A stretch of 64,000 bases of DNA from Apoderus coryli (taxonomy: Eukaryota; Arthropoda; Insecta; Coleoptera; Attelabidae), in assembly GCA_911728435.2 (NCBI GenBank), contig OU452200.1, positions 2,695,130-2,759,129 of the forward strand, read 5' to 3'. The notes below the pieces were generated by a model. The model searched no databases. It saw only the letters and a list, made by a program, of their open reading frames with translations, and had not been told where the DNA came from. Positions 12,945 through 25,700 of this stretch are shown here, piece after piece. Positions within the stretch are counted from its first letter, which is position 1. The number at the start of each line of letters is the position of its first letter. A program made the position numbers and the translations under genes.

Positions 12945-13470
12945 ATGGTGATGACCACTGATAATCCTTTTAAAGAAAATTGTTACGCACGGCAACACTG
13001 GCAACTATTATATTATATTGTCCTTTTTACGCGCCTGACGCGCTTGCATTCTGTATGCAACAGTTAAGTTGATATGACGTATTACAGAGTAAATAGTAAA
13101 ATGGTTCTTGGTTTTATTTATTCAAAAAAGTGTTAACAATAAATAACTAAAGCATAGGCATAAACCTATCAACCACCATTCAAAAAATAGGTCAATGCGT
13201 CGAAGATTTATAGGGATCTCCTGTATGACATGGAAATTTACTCATAATAATAATTGTACCTAGATTACTTACGACCTCATCCTTTTATGTCCCCGCGTGC
13301 CACCACTGCCTCATATACGTTCCAAGTACCATACTTACCGTGCTTTGAAACTTTTACAATCAATTTTATTGAAATATCGTTCACACATATTTTTTTTTGT
13401 ATTTATTTATTGAAAATAAAATAAAAACAACATAAACATTTACCTAAATAAAAAATTTCAACAATAATCA
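12945..13470. other. No gene seen; likely PAQR3 3' flank
   Basis: AT-rich. The part from 13400 to 13477 would be the PAQR3 3' UTR. No other feature supported. Confidence 0.4.
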
Positions 13471-13477
13471 AGCTAAA

Positions 13478-13711
13478 CTATGGTATTCTCATACTATTAG
13501 CACACGCATGGTTCAACCTGTAATCCACATACATCATGCCAGTGTTATGCCAGTAATACAGAGCACCAACAACAAAGAAATGCCACCACTGATGCGAATG
13601 TCCGATGAAATCAAACTTTCCAGCTGCAAATCTCTCTGGAATCTTTGTGATGTATATTAGAAACGCTGTACCGCTAATCAGATACATTCCAAGCACTCTT
13701 GGCAGCAGTAG
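13478..13711 (-). CDS. PAQR3: PAQR3-like terminal exon
   Basis: Last coding exon, 77 codons plus TAG. Acceptor TTTATTTCCAG is directly before LLLPRVLGMYL. It contains KIPERF and GHSHQWWH, the second histidine cluster of the zinc site, then a last membrane segment and a short hydrophilic tail ending in SMRIP. Confidence 0.92.
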   Translation of the reverse strand, partial: LLLPRVLGMYLISGTAFLIYITKIPERFAAGKFDFIGHSHQWWHFFVVGALYYWHNTGMMYVDYRLNHACANSMRIP

Positions 13712-16700
13712 CTGGAAATAAACCACAAGAAAGTAACAATTAGGAAAAAATACATTCACTAACACTGTAGGGGGCCCTACCTACCCAAATAAATTTCTGA
13801 CTACGCCACTGCAAACCACATGAAGTTACAACTAATTACAATTATATCCTATTGCCAACACTAGATGCGCCCAAATTTCCTAGCGGGAGGCTCTATTTAC
13901 GAATTGCTTGTTACATAAAGTAACAAGACTTTAGGTTATGTTGGAAATTTGCTTCACACTACCATGATTTCACCAGACGGGCCGCCGTTTCGTTGATCCA
14001 CAACTCATCAGTGGTAATCGGCAGGCAGTGTGATCCAAATTTCCAACATTTACGAAGAACTTATACTAGCACGAGAGACGACTGACAAAGAGATGTTTGT
14101 GGCGACATCTAGCGTGAGCCCGGTATAAACTTGCAAGATTTAACTTTATATAGACGTCGGCAATTTCTCCCATCGACTCGGAATGTTCTAGAATTCTTGC
14201 CTGAATCAAAAATGTAATGCAAATGTAAAAGTTGATGTTCTGCAATATAAATGAGGATTGTTTGTCATTGTACACCCCAGGTCACTCCCATTCCCATAGA
14301 ACGAAGGAAATAGCGATGAAAAACTAATCCCACTCCTGACTGACACACATGATTCCCATTCTCACGATTTAAATGCATGCATTACCTCAACCATATGCAA
14401 CCAAATCAAAATTCCAAGTGCTGAGGAATGAACCAAACACGCCTTAAAATTTTTACTGCTTATCCACGACATGCTTTAAATTTTTTGGAGGGAATATGAT
14501 ATCCTTACCTGTACAATCGGATTTTCATATCCACCCATTTTAACACCCCAATGTATGGTCGGTAGTACTCCATAAGCTGCCCAAGCCACAAAAACTACCA
14601 TGCGAACAAAAGGGCTCACATTAAGGGATGGTAAATGCAGAATCATAGCAAATATGAATATCACAGTCACTGTAAATAAGTAGAATAATTGCAATCCCTA
14701 AAAAAATAACAGAACATGTCAGATTTGATTAATACAAAACGATATGGTGAAAAGTTTCCCATCTGGTAAGCTGTATCACTATCGCTGCCTCAATCAGAGG
14801 AGCGTACATAATCATCCCCGTCCGTTAACCCGTACAAATGCATGTTTCTGAAGAAAAATCATCTCTAAACCCGTGAGAAAGTCGATGATTCTTGCTGACA
14901 TTATCTTTAGCAATGCTGGTCTGTAATTCCCAAGATTCTCACTGTCACCCTTCTTAAAAATGGGAAACACAATAGCCTCCTTTAGTCCTGAGGGGAAGAT
15001 TCCGAACAGGACTGACGCAAACCCATGTTTGCAAGCCTTCAACAAAGAGACTGCAACCTCATCAGGACCCATAGATTTCTCGTTATGCTATGAATAAGAC
15101 AAGGTGAACCAATCCTAAACAAGGAGGAAGAAGACTTATTCCTAATAAGCCGGGAAGGGATCCGGAGGAGGCGGCTTCGTACAGACCCATAGCATTAGAA
15201 TCTTGCATTTCGAAGAATTGAATTGGTCAAAAATAGGTTGGAATGGAAGCTGGAAAACGAGGGTCGTCTTTGTGGGTTTCAGTCGGGCTTTAGAAAGGGT
15301 AGAGGAGTTATGGAGAATTTGACGATCTTGTCATGTGAAGCTCACATATCTGAGATAGCCAATGATGGGAAGACTTTAGCTGCGGTACTTGATTTAACAT
15401 CTGCCTATGATAACGTTAATGTAATGTCGCAACATTGCATGACAGGACGAACACGCCCGATCATAATACGAAGACTAGCCGACGAAGCATTGGCACCACG
15501 GCCGGTAGTCTACAGTTAGCCAAGCTCAAGTACGCACGTACGATTCATGAATAGCTTTACTGTAAATATAATACAGAATATTAATTGTGACATAATATAT
15601 TCAGCTGTGATCCATAATAAATGTATTTCTTGTTTTGAGCGTTAATTTATTACCACTCGACTAACCTCAAACATAACAAGTGGCGACTAGGATAAAAATA
15701 TAAAATAATTTCAATAAAAATTATTAAGAAAAAGTACTGTGCGCGAAGTTAAAATGGCGACCAATGTATTGGGTCACTTTAGTGAATTTTGCCCCGGGAA
15801 GGACGATTGGACAATTTATAGTGAGCAATTGTTAGAATATTTCAAAGCTAATAAAATTGATGAAGAACAACGAATTTCACACCTGTTGAGCCTTGTGGGG
15901 ACGACAACCTATTTATTAATTAGAGATTTATGCTTCCCAGACGCGCCAAACACCAAAACATTTCAATTTCTCGATGATTTGTTAAAACAATACTATGGAA
16001 AAATACCAATTGTTTGGCGAGAAAGGCGAAAATTTCATGAGGCCAAGCAAGAAAAAATGGAGGCGACAACAGAATGGTATGCACGTGTGTGCAAGTTGGC
16101 GATTGATTGCAAATTTGGTGCCAGTTTAAAGACATTTTTACGTGAAAAATTTGTTACCGGATTATGTGCTGGGCCAGTTTTCGATCGTCTATGTGAGGAA
16201 AGTGAAAACTCGGAATTATCAAATCTGCTGGAAATAGCTAGAAAAAAGGAAAATGTGCTTCAGACGGGAACGGGGGATGTGAATTTTGTGCGCAGACAGC
16301 AAAATCAAAGATCACACCATGGTCAATCAACCAATCAGAGGACAGAACGAATTGCAAAAGCGGGAACCAATGGAAAACCAAGATTTTGGGCTGGCCAACA
16401 TTCAACCAATGGTGAGACACCACGATACCAAAGCAAATTCCAGAATAAAATGAACCAGGATGGAGGTAGAAATGACAGAAAAACAAATCGACAATGTCAA
16501 ATTTGTGGTAAAAACCATTTCGGTGAGTGTATTTATTCTGATTTTAAATGTGCCAAATGTAAACAAAAGGGACACCTTGCTAAGGTTTGTAAAAGGAACA
16601 CACAATTTAATTTTTTAGAAGACAGTATTAATGTAAACACGGACGTTGCTCAAAATCTTTGGACAGTTAATGCTACTGTAGACTCAAATAATTTTAATGT

Positions 16701-19700
16701 ATATAGGGATAGTTCACAATGTTTTAATGAAATTTTAAATGTGAATGTAAATAATGATGTATGTATAGGAAATAGTAAATATAATGACGGGAAGGTTACC
16801 GAGGACGATTTCTTAGTCAAATTAAATATTGACAAGTATCAAATACAATGTCAAATCGACTCAGGGGCGTCAGTGTCAGCACTGACTAGAAATATTTTTG
16901 ATAAATATTTTTCGCACTATAATATTAAACAAGATGACATAATTTTAAAATCATATAACAATGCTATTTTTAAACCAGAAGGTTTTATTAATTTAAATGT
17001 CAAATACAAGAAAAAACAAGCCCCGATTAAATTTTATATAGTTAATAATGCTGGTATTCCAATTTTAGGTCGTGACTGGCTGAGCGCGTTTGACGTGATA
17101 TTTTGGATGGTCGGTGGAGTGTCGGCGGCTGGAGTTGCTGAGGTGTTGGCCGAAGAATTTAAGGAGGTTTTCAGCGAAAAGATCGGTAGGTACCGGCATG
17201 CTGAGGTAACACTCCATTTAAGAGAGGACGCTACGCCTGTTTTTTGCAAACCGCGACCGATTCCACTAGCATATAGAGCCTTGATGGAAAAAGAATTGGA
17301 TAGACTTGAAGAAAACGACATAATTACGCCTGTAGAGACTAGTGAATGGGCAACACCGCTTGTACCGGTGCAAAAGGAAGACGGTAGTTTAAGGTTATGT
17401 GGAGACTACTCCGTTACGGTCAATAAATATTTGAAAGATATGCAATACCCACTACCAAGAATAGAGGAAATATTCGCTAAGCTACATAAAGGAGGCAAGT
17501 ATTCTAAATTAGATATGGCATCGGCATATAACCAGTTCGTTTTATGTCCAAAATCACGAGATATAGCAACCGTGAGCACTTTGAGAGGCTTATACAGGGT
17601 AAACAGACTCCAGTTTGGTTTAACGGTTGCAAGTTTTATTTTTCAGAGATCAATGGAAGCATTATTTAAAGGGATGGACTATGTTATTTGTTTTTTGGAT
17701 GATATTTTGGTAACTGGAACTAATGATGAGGAACATATTAAGAACCTTAAGAAGGTCTGTCAAATTTTACAGGATGCTGGTTTAACCCTGAAGATTGGAA
17801 AGTGTCAGTTTTTTAAGGAATCTGTAGAGTATCTTGGGTTTAAAATTTCAGCTGATGGTTTAAGAAAGTCCGAAAATAAATGTAAAGCAATAGCAGACGC
17901 ACCTAGGCCAACAACAATTAAAGGTGTTAGACAGTTTTTGGGAGTAGTAAACTATTATAATAAGTTTATTCCAAATGCAGCAAGTATTATGAGGCCTATT
18001 TACGATCTTTTGAAAAGAGAAAATATGTTTCAGTGGACAGAAGCATGTGAAAGAGCATTTAAACAGGTAAAAAATATAATAGCATCGGATCTTGTTTTAG
18101 TGCACTTCAACCCAGATCTTCCACTTATTTTGACAACGGATGCAAGTAATGCTGGTATTTCGGCAGTAATGTCGCATAGAATGAAGAACGGCGATGAACG
18201 ACCGATAGCCTGTGCTTCAAGAACGCTTATGGAAAGCGAAGAAAAATACCCAACAATTCAGAAAGAGGCTTTAGCAGTTATTTATGGATGTACGAAGTTT
18301 TACCAATATTTGTATGGTAAGCGATTTATACTTAGAACAGATCATCGACCGCTTGTAAGTATTTTTGGTGAGCACAAAGGCATTCTACAAATGTACGCCA
18401 GTAGGTTACAACGCTGGGCGGCATTTTTGTCAAGTTTTTCATATGAAATTCAGTACATAAAAGGTACAGATAATAAAATTGCAGATTATTTATCACGGTT
18501 TCCTATAAAAACTAACTTTATATCAGACGAACTAACAGAAAAAGGACAATATTTACATTTTACAACTAAAGTAGAAAATTGGCCAGTTGATAATGATGAA
18601 ATTAGAGAGTTTTCTGAAAAAGATAAAGAAATAAGTTCGATAATAGAATACGTTGAATCAGGGACTTGGCCGAACAATTTGAGTAAAAATTTATTACCGT
18701 ATGGTCATAGACGAAAAGAATTACATGTTGAAAATAATATTTTAATGCGAGGTTATCGTTTAGTGATTCCGCAGCTCTTGAGACATGGATTATTGCAGGA
18801 ACTTCATTCACACCATTTTGGCATGGTCAAAACCAAATCATTGGCTAGATCATATATGTATTGGCCAGACATGGATTCACAAATTGAAGATATGTGCAGG
18901 TCGTGTATTCAATGCTTGGAAAACAGACCAAATCCGCCCAAATGTGACTTAACACCGTGGGAAATACCTTCAAGACCATGGGAGAGAGTGCATATGGACT
19001 ACCTTGGGCCAATAGAGAAGACTATGTTCTTAGTGGCTGTCGACGCATACTCCAAATGGATGGAAATTTACCCAATGAAGGACATGACGTCACAGTTGTT
19101 GGAAGAAAAAATCAAAGACATGTTTGCGAGGTTTGGTTTGCCGAAGGTTGTGGTGAGTGATAACGGTAGATCGTTTGTAGCTGATAACATCCAACAATTT
19201 TTCAACAGAAATGCTATTAGACATATTACTTCACCTCCAGGTAACCCAAGTTCGAATGGGTTCGCTGAAAACGCCGTAAAAACCTTTAAAACGAACATAA
19301 AATCTAGACTTGCCGACCCTCAAAATAAAGGTAAAAGTTTGAACATGTTGGTATCTGAATTTTTATTTTCCTATAGAATCATGCCTCACTGTTCTACGAA
19401 AGAGATGCCCAGCAAGTTAATGTTGGGACGACAGCTGAGAACGAGATTAGATGTGTTGAAAGAGAACAACGACGATGCCAACAATAAACCACCATTGAAC
19501 CACCAGCTAGCGCAGGAAAATCAAGTTAAATATTATGGTGGCCGAAGACGAGAATTTGAGGTGGGAGAGAGAGTTATGGTAAGAGATTATAGAACAACTA
19601 ATACTAGAAAGTGGATTCCGGCGATTATATCGAAAATAATTGGTCGTACGGTCTATTTATGTAAAAATCGAGAAGGAGACACTTGGAAACGTCATGCAAA

Positions 19701-22700
19701 TCAGATGCTGAAGACAAGCGAAGATTTCCAAGAAGAAATTACACATCAGCGCGATCCGGGTATCGGTAATCGAAGATCCGACGATGTCCGACGTCTTAGC
19801 GTGCCGGTGACTGCCGATCTAACTTGTAGTCAGGGGGGGCCTGCGATGCCGACTGTCGACGCTCCTGGCGGCAATAATGAAGGTGAGAACAACGCCGGAC
19901 GACGCCGGTCAGAGTCAGACGTGGTCAGGCCGGGACGACAATCAGGTAACAATTTATCTAATCTATTAGATAATAAAGTATGTAAGGACATTGACAGTTC
20001 GAATAGTTCGAACGAAGATATTATTTATACTTATAGGGACGAGACAGGGAAGACTCCTGGTAACTTTTCTGTCATAGACGATACAGCCGAATGTGAGAAA
20101 CAGAGTGACATGGGGAGCAAACCTGGAAGCTCCAAAAGAAATGATTATAGTAGGTTAGACATAACCAGTGTAAGTACAGATACAGGTTACAACCCAAGTC
20201 GATCTGTTAATAGAAATCATGTAAGTAAAAGGCGTACAAAAACGCCCGCAAAATTTAAAGATTATGTTCTCGATTGTGAATCTGATTGTTAAAATGAATT
20301 TGTATAAAAATGCATCTTAGTGCGAAAAATATGTTGAGTGCGTCAAGTTTATAAAATGTTATTGGATTGGAAGCTGCAATTTTGGTTAAACGTTTGTTAC
20401 ATAACTTTGTATATTTGTTAACACAGATAACCGCAGTTTCCAACTTAGTGGAGGGGTGTAATGTCGCAACATTGCATGACAGGACGAACACGCCCGATCA
20501 TAATACGAAGACTAGCCGACGAAGCATTGGCACCACGGCCGGTAGTCTACAGTTAGCCAAGCTCAAGTACGCACGTACGATTCATGAATAGCTTTACTGT
20601 AAATATAATACAGAATATTAATTGTGACATAATATATTCAGCTGTGATCCATAATAAATGTATTTCTTGTTTTGAGCGTTAATTTATTACCACTCGACTA
20701 ACCTCAAACATAACAGTTAATGTTTCTTATTTGCTAGAAAAAATGTTAGATTTAAACATTCCCTCGGATATATGTCAACTAATTAGTCAACTCTTCAACA
20801 ATAGATTAGTTTATGTTAAGAATCCCAAGGATGGATCACTAATTGGTCCCAGAAAAGTTTCCAGAGGATTACCGCAGGGATCCCCTTTATAATATTTATA
20901 CTAATTCTATTACTCAAAATATGCAGAGGGATGTCTTGAGCCTGAAATTGGCAGATGATATTTTGATAGTTTGTTCCGGCCCTAAGGTAAATGAGTTGGT
21001 AACAAGGATGAATCATGCGCTTCAAATCTTGAAAACATGGCTTGATGATCACACGATGTCTTTATCTCCAGATAAATCATGTATCATATTGTTTCAGAAG
21101 GGGTCCCGGCCTGAAATGATTCAGGATTTCATATATGAAGGAAAAGCGCTTAACAGAAAATACACGGTTAAGTACTTGGGCATTGAATTTGATTAATAAC
21201 TAAATTGGAGCTGCTCTTATGAAACTGAAAAAAATAGGATTACATGGGAAAATGGACAGGATAACTTTGGAAACTAAAAAATTAATTGCTGAGAAAAGGG
21301 AAAACAGAATAATAATAATAACATTATCATGGGTTCCTTCTCACTGTGGAATTAAAGGCAATGAGATTGCTGATCAATTGGCGAATAGAGGACGAGAAAA
21401 GCAAGAATTAACTGAGTATTGGATACCGTATATGGACCTCCTGGGAGTACTAAAGGACAGCGTTTGGGTTGGGTGGAGCGAAGAATGGAGGTCAGCTGGA
21501 CGAACTAAGGGTGTGAACTATGTTGGTATGGTGGAGAAACCATATAGAAGGGTATGGTTTAGAAGCTATAATAATAACAGAAAAGATTTAGTTACACTGT
21601 GCCGTATGAGGAGTAATCATTGTTTATCGGGACAACATTTGAATGAGATTCATGTGAGGGACAGTGCGCTTTGTGAATGTGGTGAAGAAGAAACTTTACA
21701 ACATATTTTTTCGAATGTCCACAGTATGTTGCTCAAAGTAAAGAGTTGTATCAAGAACTTTCGGTTAGTGCTTTGGTTGGGTTCTGTAGTGCATGAATTG
21801 CTTTCGCCTAGAGTAGTTGAATTCGTAGGTCGTTTTTTGGTAGCATGTAATTTGAGACTTTAGAGTGAGTTTGTGCTTCTGATGTGGAAAAGATGAATAA
21901 GTGAAGGCTGAATTGGATCTTCTTATCTTTCAAGGTTTTGTGGGGGTTTGGGACTCACCCCTTGTGTTATCCGAACGAGTATAAAGGTGTTCAATCACCC
22001 CTGGCCAAATAGCCCTGGTAGCTGCGGCCAATAAAGAAGAGCAAATACATACAAGCGATGGGCAAATTATCTTCATTGATTGAGTCAAGATTTAGTTAAC
22101 CTCAAAAAATGAGTTGAAGTTAAAAAGTCTGAGTTCAACCAAGGAGTCATCTATGCATATTTTAAGGAGCTTGACGAGTCGTACTATAAAAATGGTATGA
22201 CTGCATCAAAGCAGCGTTGTAGGAAATGTTCGTCTTTATCAGGGAGAAAACTTTTCACCATCCTGCCACCAATGAAGATATACTTACAGTATCACACCAA
22301 AAAGCATAGTAAATTCCCGAAACATATATTGCAAATAGGGATAATGCAATTCCAAATAGGTCATACCCTAGAAATTTATCACAGTCTTCTTCAGATCGGC
22401 AGTTAAATGTGTGATAGAGAGCTGACAGAGCCATACACAGCTGCAAAAAATGTTTTATCTAAAATGTTGACTTTTTATTTTTATGAAAATTTAATTTAAA
22501 ATTTACTCAGAAAAAGGGAAAAGTAAAAAAATAATAAATAAAATAGTGCCCGTGGGAAATTGAACTCGCGTTTTTCATGCAATGCAAAACGCGAGTTCAA
22601 TTTCCGTCGAGTCGACTTTAGAGACAGTGGAGTCTTATGATTTTTTTTTTTATTATTAGAAAGACAGCATTTGAAATAGTACATTTCAAAAAAAAAATTT

Positions 22701-25700
22701 GCGGTAAAACCATTATTAAAGCCAAAAATCAAAATTTAATTCCCATAAAAATGGACTTTTTCACCTATTACATGCCTGGTAATATTGTCACTTTTTCCAT
22801 GAAGATTGAAGATAAATATGATATTTTAACAATAGGTTATCTTCTATGGTCATTTATTTACCTAACTAATGCACCAATGTTTAATAAAACACATACAACA
22901 CATTTGCAATCTAAAAAAATAAAATAGTATGTAAAATGCATAGAAATCTTATATTATATATGTACTCTAGAATGCTAATTAAATCCAGCCGAATACCAAA
23001 AAGTGTAACGGGTATGCAGAGTTTTCTCGAACTACGCATGCTCCTCAGTCACTTATTTTCAGTACAGAGCTGCCATATTTAAAACTATTTTGTCGTTCGC
23101 CTTACAGAATTTATGCGACATATCTGTTTTATAAATAAATCCATATGTTGCGTCATACGAAACTGCTTGACAAAATCAAATAATTCAATGTTATCGGTAA
23201 AATTGTAATACTGTTTAGTTTTCAGCAATATGAACGAAACATTTTTTTCCAAATCTTATTAAATTTAGGAGATTTCGCAACAGCGTCTATTTTCGCAAAT
23301 GACATTTCTCGTAGTGGGAATATCTGTCAGAGTCGGCTTCACAACAATTCAGATAGGTTTTATAATTGAATTATGGGTTTATGCGTGGTATATTTTTATT
23401 GTTGATAGATATACCTATTTGTGATTAAAATTGTTTTTAATATTTGTTATTTTGGTTTGGTAGTTTGTTTATTTAACAAACAATGAGGTGTATAGTGTTG
23501 TGGTGTAAAAATGAAAGTATCATTCCTGGTATTAAATATTTTCAGTAAGTTATTGTTTCGGGTTTCTAACAGTCTCAGTTTGAGTCAATATGATACCTTT
23601 GACATGATACTCATTTTTAGCTTGACAAAAAAAAGACATGATGTTTGGATGCGGGCATTGGGATCCTAGTACAGAAAATGTATGTGATGGGAATGTCATA
23701 TGCAGTAAGCATTTCGCTGCAGAAGATATCATTTGTAGAGAAGACGGCAAGAGGATCACCCTCGTACCCGATGCAGTTCCCAAACTTTTGTTGAAAAGAA
23801 GAGATTATGTAAATGAGAGTGGAAGTTAAATTCTTAATCGTTTGATATCAAGACACTGTTTACTTAAAAGCAGTCAGTCAAAAATGCATGATATGTATGT
23901 CAAGAATATATTTCCTACGTTGTGTAGGTATACAAAGTTCGTTTCAATTCTGTTGTTAAACTGGAATATACTTAATTATAGAATCCTCCATGAAATTGCT
24001 GAGAAAAAAAGTTCTACCAACCATGTTTTGTCACAAAATACTATTGCGAGTAGTACGGATGATATGGAAGTGGTTTACATGGACACGGAAAATATTCGTG
24101 AAATCACTGTTTCTTGCACCCCTTCTTTGAAGGCTGTAGAGAGGTAAGAGGCCTAAGGTGGTTGTATAAACAAACAAATATTATATAATAATAAAATAAA
24201 TAATTAGAATGCTCAAGTCCTTACGATATTTTCCAATATTAGAATTTTTACTTATTTCTCGTTTCTGCTTAGATTTATTATTATTGGGTTGTACCTGTTA
24301 GACAATAAAGTATTTATATATTTAATGTAATTTTTTATTTCTTAAATTCCTTTATTCCATTTTTTTATTTGAATTACCAAATGGTAAAATTTAATTTTAA
24401 ATATACCTATAACAGTAATATTACATTTAATCAAAGCCGGTCCTGTTGAAAAATAAGTGACTGGTGATCATGCGCATTATGGACAGCTCTACACTTTTGG
24501 TTACATTTTTGTACTACGGGATTATCATTCTAGAGTATATATATATATATATAATATAAGATTTCTGTGGTAAAATGTAAACAGAATTCTAAATTAGACT
24601 AACGAAGTGAAGTTTGGTGCGTAAAAAATATTGGAGATTAGTAATGTTGCAATGTTGCCAGATTGTAATAATAAGTTACCATTACATATATTTAAAAAAA
24701 CAGACGTTGAATACGACTAACAGTATCCGCACTTTCCGAATCATAACAGCCTCGACCAACGCCCGATATTGAGCGCATCAGATCAGTGCTTTTCCCTTAC
24801 CGATGACATTCCCCGTCTTTTGTTCATCCTCAACTACTCCAACTACCTACCTACTTTATTCTAAAATTATAAATACAAAAGTTAAAAAATATTAGTTATA
24901 AAATCAAAACTCTCGAACTACCTACTTTGTTCTACAATTATAAGTGGCAACGTCGCGGTATGTAATATCCAAAATGTAGTGTGCAGCTAACTTCACTTCG
25001 ATGTAAAAAGAATTTAACCTATAACTAAAATTTAACAATTTGTTTATATTTTACATACTATTTTATTTTTTAGATTGCTAATTTGTTTTATGTGTTTTAT
25101 TAAACATTGATGCATTAATTAGGTCAATAAACGCCTATAGAATATAAATTAGTGTTAAAATAACATATTTTGATTCAATCTTTATGGAAAAAATGACAAA
25201 ATTACTAGGTATGTAAAAGGTGGAAAAGTGGATTTTTATGGGACTTAAATTTTGATTTTTGGCTTTAATAATGGTTAACGTTTTACCGCAGATTTTTTTT
25301 TTGAAATGTACTATTTCAAATGCGGTCTTTCTAGTAAACACGAAGAAACTAGAAGATTCCACTGTCCCTAAAGTCGACTCAAGCCCATTGGGTGCTCAAG
25401 GCACTATAAACACTAGGCTATAAGTAACTCCATTTTATATCCATAATTTCTTGCTAAACCTACATTAGACTATCGTTTTATGACCCAAAATTAATCCTTA
25501 ATTTTATGTATTATGCACATTTTGAAACAAAACAACCTAATATAATGTTAAGACTAGTTTCTTAGGCTAAATAAGAATGAGAAGGACGAATTGACCTTCC
25601 TTTAGAAGGAGGACTACAATAATTACAAAGTTACTTTACCTGGAAGCATATCAATATTGATCCAACCAGAATTTTATCACTTAGTGGTGCGTCAATTTTT

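Larger units (their letters stand above)
15415..20720 (+). mobile_element. Intact Gypsy-type LTR retrotransposon with 5-bp target duplication
   Basis: Element 15420-20715 (5,296 bp) bounded by GTTAA duplications at 15415-15419 and 20716-20720. Two 259-bp LTRs (TG...CA) are identical by eye, a primer-binding-like TGGCGACTAGGAT begins at 15681, and a purine tract GTGGAGGGG directly precedes the right LTR. One uninterrupted gag-pol frame lies between. Identical LTRs and an open frame argue for a very recent insertion. It is antisense in a PAQR3 intron and has split a LINE reading frame. Confidence 0.95.
22609..25381. mobile_element. Long inverted-repeat element, arms about 325 bp
   Basis: Arms 22609-22937 and about 25050-25381 are imperfect inverted copies, both starting from the outside with GAGTCGACTTTAG.GACAGTGG. 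The THAP element and 470 bp of other DNA lie between. Target duplication not evident. Confidence 0.7.

Noticed and set aside
15739..15753. GTG start for the Gypsy polyprotein
   Set aside because: Eukaryotic initiation favours the ATG at 15754, five codons later in the same frame.
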